Shown: positions 1-11,697, counted from the first letter of the stretch. The stretch is DNA of 56,570 nt from Terrimonas pollutisoli (GCF_029360765.1 NZ_JARKNA010000002.1:572556-629125); one strand, 5' to 3'. The notes: generated by a model not told the origin, from the letters alone. Translations and numbers: made by a program.

Positions 1-1833
1 GAAACCGGAACAGAAGTAGTAACGGGAACCGATTGCAGCTGGACGATCACTTATACATTTAAAGTGGTGGATGGCTGTGGCAATGAGCTCACCGGTCAGA
101 CTTACTCTCATACAGGAAGTGATCAGACAGCGCCAACGCTGAGCGGAACACCTTACGCAGGAACAACAGGCACCAATGCATGCAAAGCCAATGCAGCAAC
201 AGCAGCACCGTTCAGTGCAACAGATGCGATCCAGGGTTACAGTGATAATTGCGGCGGCGCAGTAACCGCCCACCTGACCAATACAAGCGTAACGGGTACT
301 GATGCTACATGGGCAGTAACTTATACCTTCAAAGTAAAAGATGCATGCGGTAATGAGTTGACAAACCAGAGTTATTCCAATACCGGAGGTGACAAGACGG
401 CACCGTCACCGATCTCTTTAACCGTAACACCAACATGCCTGTGGCCGCCAAACCATAAAATGCGGGATGTAACTCTTAATTACACTTCAACCGATAATTG
501 CGGAGGTATAACTACCTGTGCAATCACTGTTACGAGCAATGAACCGGAAAATGGATTAGGAGATGGAGATACGGGTCCTGACTGGGAAATTTTGGATGAT
601 CATCATATAAGACTTCGTGCAGAAAGATCTGGTACCGGCGACGGAAGAATATATACTATTTCTGTTACTTGTACAGACGCAGCAGGTAATTCAACTACAA
701 GTAACACAGCTGCGGTGATAGTTGCACATAATATTACTGGTCCATCCAGCGGATATGCAGTTAAAGTGGGTACAACGATAAATATGACAGGAACATTCTG
801 GGATATACCGGGTAATAAGCATACAGCCAAGTGGCTGATAGATGGTTCAAGTGCGAACGGTACTGTAACTGCTGAACCTGTTGGGCTGAAGAGCGGCACG
901 GCAAAAGGCAGTTACAAACTGACATTGCCAGGCGTATATAAATTACAGATGAATATTACAGATCAGAAAGGAATTACCAGTTACGCAAATACCAATGGTG
1001 ACCTGGAAGCTATCGTTGTAGCTTATGATCCTAATGGCGGTTATACCTACGGCGGCGGATCTTTTAATTCACCTGCGGGAGCAGTTCCTTCCAACCCGAC
1101 ATTGACCGGGAAAGTAAGCTTTGGATTCCAGAGCAATTATTACAAAAACGCTACGAATCCTAAAGGAGAAACTCAGTTTGACTTGAAGATTGGTGATATG
1201 GAGTTTAATGCTTTGAACTTTGATTACCTGGCAGTGAATGGAGCCTTTGCACAGTTTAAAGGATCAGGAAAGTTGATCACCAACGGAGGTTTGATTGTTC
1301 AGAGTGGTATTTACTTTATGATGACTGTGATAGATGGCCAGTTGAACGGCGGCGGAGTGGATAAGATTCGCATGAAGATTTACAATAAGAATACAAACCA
1401 GGTTTATTACGACAATCAGCCCGGCGCCAGCGATGCAGATGCCCCCACTACAGCAGTAAATAATGACGGCAGCCAGATTGTGATTGTGAATACGAGTAGT
1501 ACCACAACAAATGCTGTTACGCAGGCAAGGAATGCACAGACAGATGTAGCGGCTGAAGTAAAACCAGAATTACCTGCGGCTCTCTCTTTCGAACTCAAAG
1601 CCTTCCCCAATCCAACCGAAAACTATTTCACTGTGAAAGTGACCAGCCCGGTCAATGCAACAGTAGAGGTAAGGATGGTGGATGTATTGGGTAAGGTGAT
1701 ACAGGTGGAAAGAGGAGCTCCGGGTCAGTCATTGCGTTTCGGTGATAATGCCGCAGCAGGTATGTATATACTGGAAGCAAGGCAACCGGGACAGCGGGAG
1801 AAAGCCATCCTGAAAGTGATAAAACTAAATTAA
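1..1833 (+). CDS. Repeat-containing T9SS-secreted surface protein (5' end missing)
   Basis: The reading frame is open from base 1, so the true start lies upstream of the window. About the first 120 residues carry two or more copies of a roughly 100-residue HYR-like repeat, with recurring DNCGG, TYTFKVKDACGNEL and DKTAP motifs. The middle part is beta-rich and Gly/Asn-rich. The last 80 residues form a typical T9SS type A sorting domain (LKAFPNPTENYFTVKV, then GMYILEARQPG and a basic end), so the protein should be exported across the outer membrane and attached to or released from the surface. Tandem HYR-like modules suggest an adhesive or structural role; no catalytic motif is visible. A strong terminator follows. 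Confidence 0.85.
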   Translation, partial: ETGTEVVTGTDCSWTITYTFKVVDGCGNELTGQTYSHTGSDQTAPTLSGTPYAGTTGTNACKANAATAAPFSATDAIQGYSDNCGGAVTAHLTNTSVTGTDATWAVTYTFKVKDACGNELTNQSYSNTGGDKTAPSPISLTVTPTCLWPPNHKMRDVTLNYTSTDNCGGITTCAITVTSNEPENGLGDGDTGPDWEILDDHHIRLRAERSGTGDGRIYTISVTCTDAAGNSTTSNTAAVIVAHNITGPSSGYAVKVGTTINMTGTFWDIPGNKHTAKWLIDGSSANGTVTAEPVGLKSGTAKGSYKLTLPGVYKLQMNITDQKGITSYANTNGDLEAIVVAYDPNGGYTYGGGSFNSPAGAVPSNPTLTGKVSFGFQSNYYKNATNPKGETQFDLKIGDMEFNALNFDYLAVNGAFAQFKGSGKLITNGGLIVQSGIYFMMTVIDGQLNGGGVDKIRMKIYNKNTNQVYYDNQPGASDADAPTTAVNNDGSQIVIVNTSSTTTNAVTQARNAQTDVAAEVKPELPAALSFELKAFPNPTENYFTVKVTSPVNATVEVRMVDVLGKVIQVERGAPGQSLRFGDNAAAGMYILEARQPGQREKAILKVIKLN

Positions 1834-1849
1834 GGCGACTCCATACATC

Positions 1850-1885
1850 AAGACCACCTGTCTAAAAAACAGGTGGTCTTTTTTG
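1850..1885 (+). terminator. Intrinsic terminator after the T9SS protein
   Basis: AGACCACCTG (1851-1860) pairs perfectly with CAGGTGGTCT (1870-1879) across an A-rich loop and is followed by a run of T. It lies 17 bases after the stop codon. Confidence 0.9.
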
Positions 1886-1935
1886 TGGATGATCGTTCCA
1901 TATCTTTTCCTAATTTCATCCTTTATTTAAAATCT

Positions 1936-2340
1936 ATGAAGGAATACAATCGTCGTCAGTTTATTGCCACCGCTTCCGGTATGGCGGCTGCACCGTTGGT
2001 AATGGAGGAGTTTGGAGAAAAAAAGGATTCGACAAAATTGGTGCACCATGTTTTTTTCTGGTTAAAAAATAAAGGGTCAGTCGCAGATCGCCGGCAATTA
2101 ATAGAAGGTCTCCAAACTCTTGCAGGGATCAAAGAAGTAAAAAAACTTATGGTCGGCACGCCTTCGCCAACAGAACAGCGGGGAGTGGTGGACAATAGCT
2201 ATGATGTTTCAGAGCTCATGTTTTTTGACAGCATAGAAGGGCAGAATGCCTACCAGGTTCATCCTATTCATAAAGCCTTTGTAGAAAAATACAGCCATCT
2301 CTGGGAAAAAGTGGTCGTATATGATATGGATGTAGTGTAA
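1936..2340 (+). CDS. Dabb (stress-responsive A/B barrel) domain protein, exported
   Basis: This 134-residue protein starts at the ATG at 1936. A longer frame from 1873 would begin inside the preceding terminator and is rejected. The N-terminus (NRRQFIATASG then a short Ala-rich stretch) looks like a Tat signal. The remainder (KLVHHVFFWLKN, ELMFFDSIEGQNAYQVHPIHKAFV, VVVYDMDV) matches the Dabb fold, a small dimeric ferredoxin-like barrel often found on its own in Bacteroidota. The substrate is unknown. The next gene begins 18 bases downstream, so the two are probably cotranscribed. Confidence 0.8.
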   Translation: MKEYNRRQFIATASGMAAAPLVMEEFGEKKDSTKLVHHVFFWLKNKGSVADRRQLIEGLQTLAGIKEVKKLMVGTPSPTEQRGVVDNSYDVSELMFFDSIEGQNAYQVHPIHKAFVEKYSHLWEKVVVYDMDVV

Positions 2341-2358
2341 TTTTTATCAGTAACAGAA

Positions 2359-3177
2359 GTGTCCTTACAGAGAAAAAAAATCAGAACGCTGAAACGATGG
2401 TTGCTGATCATTCTGGCTGTTTACATAGCAGCGGGAATCGGCTTATACTTTTTACAGGAAAGGATCTTATTTCATCCGGAAAAATTACACCGTGACTATC
2501 CCTATAATTTCGGTGTTCCCTTCAAAGAAATAAACCTGCCGGTAAACAAGGAAAAGTCGCTTAACATCATCCAGTTTAAAACAAGGGATTCCCTTTGTAA
2601 AAGAGTGGTACTTTATTTTCACGGCAACAGGAAGAATATTGCCCGCTATGCACCTTATGCCGGCAATTTCACCAAGCATACTTATGAAGTATGGATGATC
2701 GACTATCCTGGTTTCGGCAAAACAACAGGCAGGCGAACCGAAGAAGTGATGTATGAAGATGCAGCCATCCTTTATCAAATGGCAAGGGCCCGCTTTGCCA
2801 AAGACAGTATTATCATCTATGGAAAATCGATCGGTACCGGCGTGGCTGCACAATTGGCCTCGGTAAAAGATTGTAAAAAATTAATACTCGAGACGCCATA
2901 TTATAGTATCGATGCGCTGGCCAGTCATTATGCGTTTATCTACCCGGTAAGCTGGATGCTCCGGTATCATTTTCCTAACTATGAGTATTTGAAAAAAGTA
3001 GAATCGCCTGTTATCCTTTTTCATGGTACCGATGATGAAGTCATTCCATATGCTCAATCAGAAAAACTGGTCAATAAAAACCCCGCGATAAAGCTGGTGA
3101 CCATTGAAGGCGGCAAACACAATAATTTAAATAATTCTCCCGTATTTCAACGGGAACTGGATAAGTTGTTGCAATAG
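2359..3177 (+). CDS. Membrane-anchored alpha/beta hydrolase (BEM46-like)
   Basis: This 272-residue protein starts at GTG 2359; no closer ATG keeps the membrane anchor. One N-terminal transmembrane helix (about residues 13-31) is followed by an alpha/beta-hydrolase fold. Visible motifs are the oxyanion segment YFHGN, the nucleophile elbow GKSIGTG, the acid in FHGTDDEVIP and the catalytic His in GGKHNN. The order and spacing match BEM46/YqkD-type serine hydrolases, whose natural substrates are mostly unknown. A clear paralog lies at 22699-23487 on the other strand, sharing the YFLQE, PEKL and PFKE motifs after the anchor. Confidence 0.85.
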   Translation: MSLQRKKIRTLKRWLLIILAVYIAAGIGLYFLQERILFHPEKLHRDYPYNFGVPFKEINLPVNKEKSLNIIQFKTRDSLCKRVVLYFHGNRKNIARYAPYAGNFTKHTYEVWMIDYPGFGKTTGRRTEEVMYEDAAILYQMARARFAKDSIIIYGKSIGTGVAAQLASVKDCKKLILETPYYSIDALASHYAFIYPVSWMLRYHFPNYEYLKKVESPVILFHGTDDEVIPYAQSEKLVNKNPAIKLVTIEGGKHNNLNNSPVFQRELDKLLQ

Positions 3178-3186
3178 ACATTGAGC

Positions 3187-4122
3187 TTATATTGGCAACA
3201 CATGCACAGCTTTATTTTTTTTGATTTTATCCGGAACGGCATTGATGATCTCGCTTTTTAAAATTTCCACCAATCTTTTTTTGACAAAGTCGCGGTGAAC
3301 CACCAGGCTCACTTCACGCATCGGTGCGGGGCGTTTGAATTGACGCAATTGTTCCTGCTGTTTGCTGCTAAGTTCCATGCTTGCCAGCTCAGGCAGGATG
3401 GTGATGCCGTCGCTCAATTCCACCATGCGCCGGAGTGTTTCAATACTGCCCGCTTCGTATTCAAAAGACTGACCTTCCTTACTGGCCTTTTGCAGCTCGC
3501 ATAGATTCATGATCTGTGAGCGGAAACAATGTCCCTCTTCCAGCAGCCACAGTTTATGTGGATCAATATCCTGCGCCAGTACATAATGTTTTTTGAAATC
3601 CTTGTTTTTCCTGGAGATATACACCAATAGTTCTTCATAAAAAAGTATATGTTCTTTCACGCCATATTCCTGCAGCGGTGTCACCAGTATGCCGGCATCA
3701 ATTGTTCCTTCACGCAGGCGGTTTACTATCAAATCGGTCATCATTTCATTGACGATCAATTTTACATGCGGAAATTTTTTGGTGAACTGCTGGGCAAATA
3801 AGGGCAAAAGATAAGGGGCTAGTGTGGGAATGATACCGATTTTCAGCTCGCCGCTCAAAATGCCTTTGCGGGTATTCAGCATTTCATTCATCGCATCCCT
3901 TTCCGACAATATTTTTTTTGCATGTTCAATAATGGCCAACCCGGCTTCAGTCGGCATCACCGGCTGTTTGCTACGGTCAAATATCTTCATGCCAAGTTCC
4001 TGCTCCAGCTTGTGAATTTGCATGCTTAAAGTAGGCTGAGTCACATAACAATTGTCAGCCGCCAATGCAAAATGACGGAAACGATCGAGGGCTACTACAT
4101 ATTCCAGTTGTACCAATGTCAT
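3187..4122 (-). CDS. oxyR: OxyR hydrogen-peroxide sensor, LysR family
   Basis: This 311-residue LysR-type regulator has an N-terminal winged HTH (LVQLEYVVALDRFRHFALAA, then TQPTLSMQIHKLE) and a periplasmic-binding-like effector domain. The redox segment LLEEGHCFRSQIMNLCE puts cysteines at residues 199 and 208, the same numbers as the peroxide-sensing pair of E. coli OxyR, and the following SIETLRRMVELSDGITILP is also OxyR-like. It is divergently placed from katG, a classic OxyR target, which supports an activator role in peroxide defence. It shares the 103-base intergenic region with katG and probably controls both genes. Confidence 0.95.
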   Translation of the reverse strand: MTLVQLEYVVALDRFRHFALAADNCYVTQPTLSMQIHKLEQELGMKIFDRSKQPVMPTEAGLAIIEHAKKILSERDAMNEMLNTRKGILSGELKIGIIPTLAPYLLPLFAQQFTKKFPHVKLIVNEMMTDLIVNRLREGTIDAGILVTPLQEYGVKEHILFYEELLVYISRKNKDFKKHYVLAQDIDPHKLWLLEEGHCFRSQIMNLCELQKASKEGQSFEYEAGSIETLRRMVELSDGITILPELASMELSSKQQEQLRQFKRPAPMREVSLVVHRDFVKKRLVEILKSEIINAVPDKIKKNKAVHVLPI

Positions 4123-4125
4123 GAT

Positions 4126-4170
4126 ATAGATTTTATCTATTGGATTATAAAATTAATCGATTTCATTGAT
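4126..4170. promoter_or_regulatory. Probable OxyR operator between oxyR and katG
   Basis: ATAGATTTTATCTAT (4126-4140) matches one full half of the E. coli OxyR consensus ATAGntnnnanCTAT at every fixed position. A weaker dyad, ATCGATTTCATTGAT, lies at 4156-4170. The dyad centres are 30 bases apart, about three helical turns, compared with 22 in E. coli. The strong site sits four bases from the oxyR start, which fits autoregulation. Confidence 0.6.
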
Positions 4171-4213
4171 AGGTAAATAATCATACATTCGCCAGACATT
4201 TACAAACCGTTGA

Positions 4214-6529
<2,316 letters not shown>

Positions 6530-6596
6530 TTTTTTTGGCGTAAGCCTTAAGCAGTTGCCGCAGCTTAAACTTATCAGTGCTTAAGTAAAGCCGGGA

Positions 6597-6630
6597 AAAC
6601 CGTCTCGTTTTTTAACGAGGCGGTTTTTTT
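6597..6630. terminator. Terminator after katG
   Basis: AACCGTCTCGTT and AACGAGGCGGTT form a stem with one G-U pair, followed by seven T. It sits between convergent genes and could serve both, but the T-run is on the katG side. Confidence 0.85.
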
Positions 6631-6632
6631 GA

Positions 6633-8030
6633 TTAATCACCTCCGCCACATCCGCCGCACCCACCACCACCGCAACTGCCTCCGTCACTTCCGCAGCCTG
6701 AACTATTCCAGCCAGATGAACCATCCGAACCCCCGTTGTAATTTGAAAAAGTATTTCGCAGATGTGAATCCCCGTTCATGTAGGGCAGGTAAGAGAGTCC
6801 AAAGAAAACAAAAGTACAAGCGATAGCTGACGAAGCAAACTCGGGAAGTTCTGAGTTCTGATATTTTTTCTGGAATTCACCCTTCAAAAGACTTGTTCCG
6901 GAGTAGTTGGTTATAATTACCAGGCTTGCTATTGTATAAATAACACAGATGGCTACAAGAAATGAAACAGGTTTATCATTATAATTTCCTTGCAATATCC
7001 GCGCAACTCCAATAAGACCAATCGATATAAAAATAGCTACGGGAATATAATCTTTTGCCGAGATTGATTTGTATAGAGAGGAGAGATCAGCATGATAAGT
7101 ATTCTCTTCATTATAATAATTCGATAAGGAAGTGAAGTGGATAGCTTCACCATCTTTAATATTCTTTAAAAGAGAAATGGCCAAGGGATTTTTTTCAAGA
7201 GAAGAATATCGATAGTTGGCCGAATGATATATGAACTTGTTTTTTCTAACAGGCTCGAGAACTCTTTTTTCCACCAGGTCTACTATGGCTGCTCTCAGCG
7301 AACTTTCCTTACCGAAAACAAAACGAGCAAGTTGATAGATGTCGGCATCTCCTTTATATTTTTCTGCGATTAATTGCCGTAATTCCTCTTTCTTTTTTCT
7401 GCCGGTTAACAATAAAAATATAATGGAAGAGATAGCTAAAGTGGAGTAAAAGACAAGAAACTGGGGACCTGTAATTTGAAAGGCATGTATTTTTCCGAAG
7501 ATCAGCGGGATAAGAAAGGGGAGCAGCAAAATGTACAGGTACTTCCTGTAAAACTGTTTATAGTCTTTCAGCGTTTTACTGAGCGGTTCGTTTTTTGGCT
7601 GCATGGACTCAGGAGTATCATGAATCCAAATATCATCGGGAGGCTCTTTTTCAAAATAGTTAAAATAAGCTTTTAACGTGCATTCATACCAATATGAATG
7701 CTTTTCTTTTTCCTCCGGCCCACCCCTTGATGGGAAATGGTGTATTTCCTTTCCCAGGACCGTAATACAGAATTCTTTCCAATAGTTATGGGTGTAAGTA
7801 AGGTGGAGATGCCAGGCTTCGTCAATAGGTTTTGAGGGTGAAGCTCCTCCGGGTAGTACGCAACAGAGAAAGATAAATTTCTTGTATTCTTCAATAACTC
7901 TTTTCGTGTAATCTTTTGACCAGCCACTGTAGAAAGCAAGTTTGTCAGAATATTTTACACTTGCCAGCGGATCGTCAATAGAGAAATCTTTAATACGTAG
8001 CCACAGGTCTTTGTTTTGGTTCGATAACAT
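6633..8030 (-). CDS. GRDP-like / TIGR04222-type membrane protein with Gly/Cys-rich tail
   Basis: This 465-residue protein has three visible parts. The N-terminus contains KPIDEAWHLHLTYTHNYW (about residues 66-85), which resembles the glycine-rich-domain-protein (GRDP) DUF1399 signature. The middle has about five transmembrane helices (near residues 161-181, 188-208, 338-360, 368-387 and 411-430) around a soluble segment. The last 40 residues are almost entirely Gly, Ser, Cys, Asn and Asp, ending in repeated CGGGG/CGGCGGGD units. Such tails are typical of proteins annotated TIGR04222, whose function is unknown. It appears to be transcribed alone. The domain assignments come from recalled signatures, not a search. 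Confidence 0.7.
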   Translation of the reverse strand: MLSNQNKDLWLRIKDFSIDDPLASVKYSDKLAFYSGWSKDYTKRVIEEYKKFIFLCCVLPGGASPSKPIDEAWHLHLTYTHNYWKEFCITVLGKEIHHFPSRGGPEEKEKHSYWYECTLKAYFNYFEKEPPDDIWIHDTPESMQPKNEPLSKTLKDYKQFYRKYLYILLLPFLIPLIFGKIHAFQITGPQFLVFYSTLAISSIIFLLLTGRKKKEELRQLIAEKYKGDADIYQLARFVFGKESSLRAAIVDLVEKRVLEPVRKNKFIYHSANYRYSSLEKNPLAISLLKNIKDGEAIHFTSLSNYYNEENTYHADLSSLYKSISAKDYIPVAIFISIGLIGVARILQGNYNDKPVSFLVAICVIYTIASLVIITNYSGTSLLKGEFQKKYQNSELPEFASSAIACTFVFFGLSYLPYMNGDSHLRNTFSNYNGGSDGSSGWNSSGCGSDGGSCGGGGCGGCGGGD

Positions 8031-8091
8031 TCAAAAAACTTTTTCAAAGTTACTCAGGGTAACGGGTGTCAAATATTAAGTTATTGTAAAG

Positions 8092-9003
8092 CTATTCCTC
8101 CAGCAGCACCTTGTTCTTACCCACTTTCAACTTATACCCTGCGCCAATTTTCAACGCATAATTTTCTTTGACATGGCTCACCGGGAAACCAAAGCAAACG
8201 GGGTATTTATATTCTTTTATTGCATCGTAAATAATTTCATACACGGGTTTGCCAAATGGCCGTTCAGTATCTTTCATATCACTAAAGCCTCCGACGATCA
8301 AGCCCGCCAGTTTGGATAACTTACCACTTCGTTTTAGCTGGTAAAGCATCCGGTCAATATTGTAGAGATATTCGCCGATATCTTCAAGAAACAAAATTCT
8401 TCCGCGGGTTTTGAAATCCGAGTCAGTCCCAACTACATTGGCCAACAAGGCAAGGTTGCCGCCTATCAATTCGCCGATGCCTTCTCCACTGCGGTTGAGC
8501 TCATGCCCGTCAACGGCATATTTCGCCCATTTTCCTTCCAAAGCACTCTTTAATGATTGTACATAGCGATTGATATATCCTGCATCATTAAATGCCCCGG
8601 CCATTGGTGCATGAAGGGAAGAGATATAGTAGTTGGAATAAAGATGTGCATGCAAAACAGTGATATCACTAAAGCCAATGATCCATTTGGGTTGTTTTTT
8701 AAATTTTTTAAAGTTGAGTTGATCAATGATACGCCCCATGCCGTAACCACCCCTTGCACAAAGTATCGCATTCACTTCATCATCATCCAGCATTTGCTGA
8801 AAATCATTCAAACGTTCTTCATCTGTTCCGGAAAAATAAGTGGCGGAGTCACTGCCAATGGTTTTACCCACTTTTACTTTATATCCCCATTCATCCTGCA
8901 GTACCCGGATGCATTCGGCGCACCTCTCCAATGTCATATAGCCTGCAGGGCATACCAGGCCAATCGTGTCTCCTTTCTTTAAATAGGGGGGTGTTTTGAT
9001 CAT
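8092..9003 (-). CDS. LD-carboxypeptidase (S66 family, LdcA/MccF-like)
   Basis: This 303-residue serine peptidase belongs to the family that removes the terminal D-Ala from murein tetrapeptides or detoxifies microcin-type compounds. The segment CARGGYGMGRIID precedes the nucleophile motif IIGFSDIT (Ser112). Glu207 (FLEDIGE) and His277 (FPVSHVKENYALK) complete the Ser-Glu-His triad. No signal peptide is present, so it should be cytoplasmic, as in murein recycling. It is the last gene of a three-gene operon, 16 bases after the amidase gene. A paralog begins the same operon. Confidence 0.9.
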   Translation of the reverse strand: MIKTPPYLKKGDTIGLVCPAGYMTLERCAECIRVLQDEWGYKVKVGKTIGSDSATYFSGTDEERLNDFQQMLDDDEVNAILCARGGYGMGRIIDQLNFKKFKKQPKWIIGFSDITVLHAHLYSNYYISSLHAPMAGAFNDAGYINRYVQSLKSALEGKWAKYAVDGHELNRSGEGIGELIGGNLALLANVVGTDSDFKTRGRILFLEDIGEYLYNIDRMLYQLKRSGKLSKLAGLIVGGFSDMKDTERPFGKPVYEIIYDAIKEYKYPVCFGFPVSHVKENYALKIGAGYKLKVGKNKVLLEE

Positions 9004-9019
9004 GACTGTCAGGTAGATT

Positions 9020-10654
9020 TTAGCTGTTGATCGTTTTTAAAAATTTAGGGGCCATTCTTTTTTGGGATGCTTGTTCATAAGCGTAGGCAATTTGCAACAG
9101 CTCACCCTCCTGGTAAGCACCAGCGATAAAGGAGAGGCCAACCGGTAGCTCATGAACAGTTCCCATCGGTACGGTTATATGCGGATAACCGGCCATGGCA
9201 GCAGGCGGGCAAAAATAAAATCCCGTTGCATAGTCGCCATTCACCAGGTCGGTACAGTTAGCAGGACCAATGCTGGTCCCGGCGATGACATCCAGCTTAT
9301 GTTCAACCATCATGTCATTGATTATTTTGCGGGCACTCATTGATGATTTTAATGCAGCGATGTACTCTTTTGTTTCTAACCCAGCTCTTGTTTCACAAAG
9401 CTCCAGTGTTTCCTGTTTGAAATAAGGCATTGCCTTTGGCTCATTCTTTTTGTTGAAGGCAATAACATCTGCCAATGTTTTTACAGCAGCATTGGCGCCC
9501 TTCAAATAATTATTAAGACCATCCTTGAACTCATATTGCAATACCAAAAATTCATCATTGCCTAATTTATTGCAAGATTTGATCAGTTCCACTTCCACGA
9601 TGGTTGCTCCTTTCGTCTTAAGCAACTCAATGGCTTGTTTAAAAAGGGATACAACGCCTTCATGTCCCTCTAAAAAAGATTTTTCAACGCCTATTTTTTT
9701 CCCCTGCAGGCCATTACTGTCGAGAAAAGTGGTGTAGTCTTTTTTTATCCTGTCTTTACTTTCCAGCGTTATAGCATCTGCTTCATCTATGCCGGTAAGT
9801 GCCCCTAATAAGATGGCCGCATCTTTTACCGTTCTTGTCATGGGGCCAGCTGTATCCTGTGTTTTTGAAATTGGAATAATGCCCGATCGGCTCCACAAGC
9901 CAACGGTTGGTTTGATGCCAACTATTCCATTGAAAGAAGAAGGGGCGATGATCGACCCATCTGTTTCGGTGCCAATGGCAACAGCACAAAGATTAGCGGC
10001 AACGGCAGTACCGGAACCTGAGCTGGAACCGCAGGGATTTCGGTCGAGTACACAGGCATTTTTGGTTTGACCACCGCGACTGCTCCACCCGCTGGTGGAT
10101 CGGTTTGAACGGAAATTGGCCCACTCACTCAGGTTTGTTTTTCCTAAAAGAACAGCACCGGAATTTCTTAATTGCTGAATAATAAAAGCATCTTTTGAAG
10201 CTTTATGTCCATTCAATGCCAGCGAACCTGCAGTCGTCATCATCTTGTCGCCGGTATCGATATTGTCTTTGATCAGTACAGGAATGCCATGCAATGGTCC
10301 GCGAACTTTGCCTGCCTTTCTTTCTTTATCCATGGCGTCTGCAATCGTTAACGCATCGGGATTTATTTCGATGACGGAATTTAATTGTTGATTTTTTTTA
10401 TCAATGGATTCAATGCGTTTTAAATACAATTCAGCGATGGATCTTGCCGTATAAGTTCCCGATTGCATCTTCTGCTGCAACGCATCGATCGTTATTTCAT
10501 TTAATTCAAAATCGTCAGAAAATTGACCGGCGTCGTTATGGTCTGTCGCTTTATTTTCTTTTGTGCTGGTTGGTTGGCAGGATGCCAGTCCAAGTGATGT
10601 AACAGCAATACCCGTTGCAGAACTGGCTTTCAAAAAATTTCTCCGGTTCATCAT
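9020..10654 (-). CDS. Amidase-signature hydrolase, predicted Tat-exported lipoprotein
   Basis: This 544-residue enzyme starts with a twin-arginine motif (RRNFLKA) and a lipobox ending at Cys26 (LGLASC), so it is probably a Tat-exported lipoprotein. The amidase-signature core is complete: Lys129 in IPVLIKDNID, the Gly/Ser-rich GSSSGSGTA stretch near residues 209-217, and the nucleophile Ser234 in TETDGSIIAP. The family hydrolyses C-N amide bonds in very varied substrates. Its start codon overlaps the upstream stop by four bases (ATGA), so translation is coupled to the LD-carboxypeptidase at 10651-11697. The context suggests amides of cell-wall or peptide origin. Confidence 0.9.
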   Translation of the reverse strand: MMNRRNFLKASSATGIAVTSLGLASCQPTSTKENKATDHNDAGQFSDDFELNEITIDALQQKMQSGTYTARSIAELYLKRIESIDKKNQQLNSVIEINPDALTIADAMDKERKAGKVRGPLHGIPVLIKDNIDTGDKMMTTAGSLALNGHKASKDAFIIQQLRNSGAVLLGKTNLSEWANFRSNRSTSGWSSRGGQTKNACVLDRNPCGSSSGSGTAVAANLCAVAIGTETDGSIIAPSSFNGIVGIKPTVGLWSRSGIIPISKTQDTAGPMTRTVKDAAILLGALTGIDEADAITLESKDRIKKDYTTFLDSNGLQGKKIGVEKSFLEGHEGVVSLFKQAIELLKTKGATIVEVELIKSCNKLGNDEFLVLQYEFKDGLNNYLKGANAAVKTLADVIAFNKKNEPKAMPYFKQETLELCETRAGLETKEYIAALKSSMSARKIINDMMVEHKLDVIAGTSIGPANCTDLVNGDYATGFYFCPPAAMAGYPHITVPMGTVHELPVGLSFIAGAYQEGELLQIAYAYEQASQKRMAPKFLKTINS

Positions 10655-11697
10655 ATAGTTTCAGTTAGTGTGCATTGAGTGGGTTCGACGACTAATTTAT
10701 GTTTTACCCCACACTTTAAGGCGAAATTATTTTTTTGATGACCGACCGGAAAATCGAAGCAAACGGGATAGTTATAATTTTTTACTTTCTCCAGCACAAC
10801 TTCTTCCAACGTTTTTCCAAACTCGTCACTGTCTTCATCCACTTTTACTTTAAAGCCGCCAATAATTAATCCTTTCAGGGATGATAATTTGCCGCTTCGC
10901 TTCAGGTTCCAGAACATCCGGTCGATGCTGTACATATATTCCCCGGTATCTTCTACAAATAAGATTTTTCCTGTCGTATCAATATCTGACTTTGAACCGG
11001 CCAGGCTTTCAATGGTTTCTAAATTTCCGCCTACCAGTTTTCCAACAGTAGTACCTTGTTTATTAAACGAATTAACGCTAAAACTATATTTCATCTTTTC
11101 GCCGCTTAGTGCTTTTTGTATGGAAAGAATAGTTTCGGCCTGCACAGGCTCCGCTTTTTCCCAGTTGTTGGGAAAACTGTTACACATCTTTGAATGAATG
11201 CTGGCAATACCCAAATTTCTATTGAGATGGGAGTGAATAACCGTCACATCGCTAAAGCCGATGATCCATTTAGGATGCTCTTTAAATTTTTCCCATTTCA
11301 ATTTATCGATAATGCGAATAAAGCCATAGCCGCCTCTTGCGCACATGATGGCTTTTATTTTTTTATCATCGAGCATTTGTTGCAGGTCATAGGCTCTTTC
11401 CGCATCAGTGCCCCCAAAAGTGAAATCTCTCCTGCCGATTGTGTCGCCGATTTTTATGGTGTATCCCCAACTTTCCATCAATTGCATGGCAGGTTGTATT
11501 TCTTCCAGGGTGATATAGCCAGCGGGAGAAGTAATACCTATAACACTACCTTTTTTTAAATAAGGTGGAATTGAGGACAATGCCTCTTCATCCCTTGTAT
11601 GAGCTGTACCGGCTTTGATCAACTGTTCCATAAAAGGAGCCAGGGTGGTGCCGGCAATGCAACTTGTGGCCGAATGCAAAAAATCTGATCGCTTCAT
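10651..11697 (-). CDS. Second LD-carboxypeptidase, with N-terminal extension
   Basis: This 348-residue S66-family peptidase is clearly paralogous to 8092-9003 (shared CARGGYG, IIGFSD, GGNLE/ALL, RSGKLS and YPVCFDFPVGH segments). The nucleophile is Ser149 in GFSDVT, followed by the acid in FVEDTGEY and a His in FPVGHQKNNFALK. Unlike its paralog it carries about 40 extra N-terminal residues (KRSDFLHSA then a hydrophobic run) that look like a Tat-like or Sec signal, although the second arginine is missing. The pair may therefore split between periplasm and cytoplasm. It is the first gene of the operon and overlaps the amidase start. Confidence 0.88.
   Translation of the reverse strand: MKRSDFLHSATSCIAGTTLAPFMEQLIKAGTAHTRDEEALSSIPPYLKKGSVIGITSPAGYITLEEIQPAMQLMESWGYTIKIGDTIGRRDFTFGGTDAERAYDLQQMLDDKKIKAIMCARGGYGFIRIIDKLKWEKFKEHPKWIIGFSDVTVIHSHLNRNLGIASIHSKMCNSFPNNWEKAEPVQAETILSIQKALSGEKMKYSFSVNSFNKQGTTVGKLVGGNLETIESLAGSKSDIDTTGKILFVEDTGEYMYSIDRMFWNLKRSGKLSSLKGLIIGGFKVKVDEDSDEFGKTLEEVVLEKVKNYNYPVCFDFPVGHQKNNFALKCGVKHKLVVEPTQCTLTETI

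Noticed and set aside
1873..1935. Earlier start for the Dabb protein
   Set aside because: It begins inside the preceding terminator; the Tat-like signal begins at 1936.
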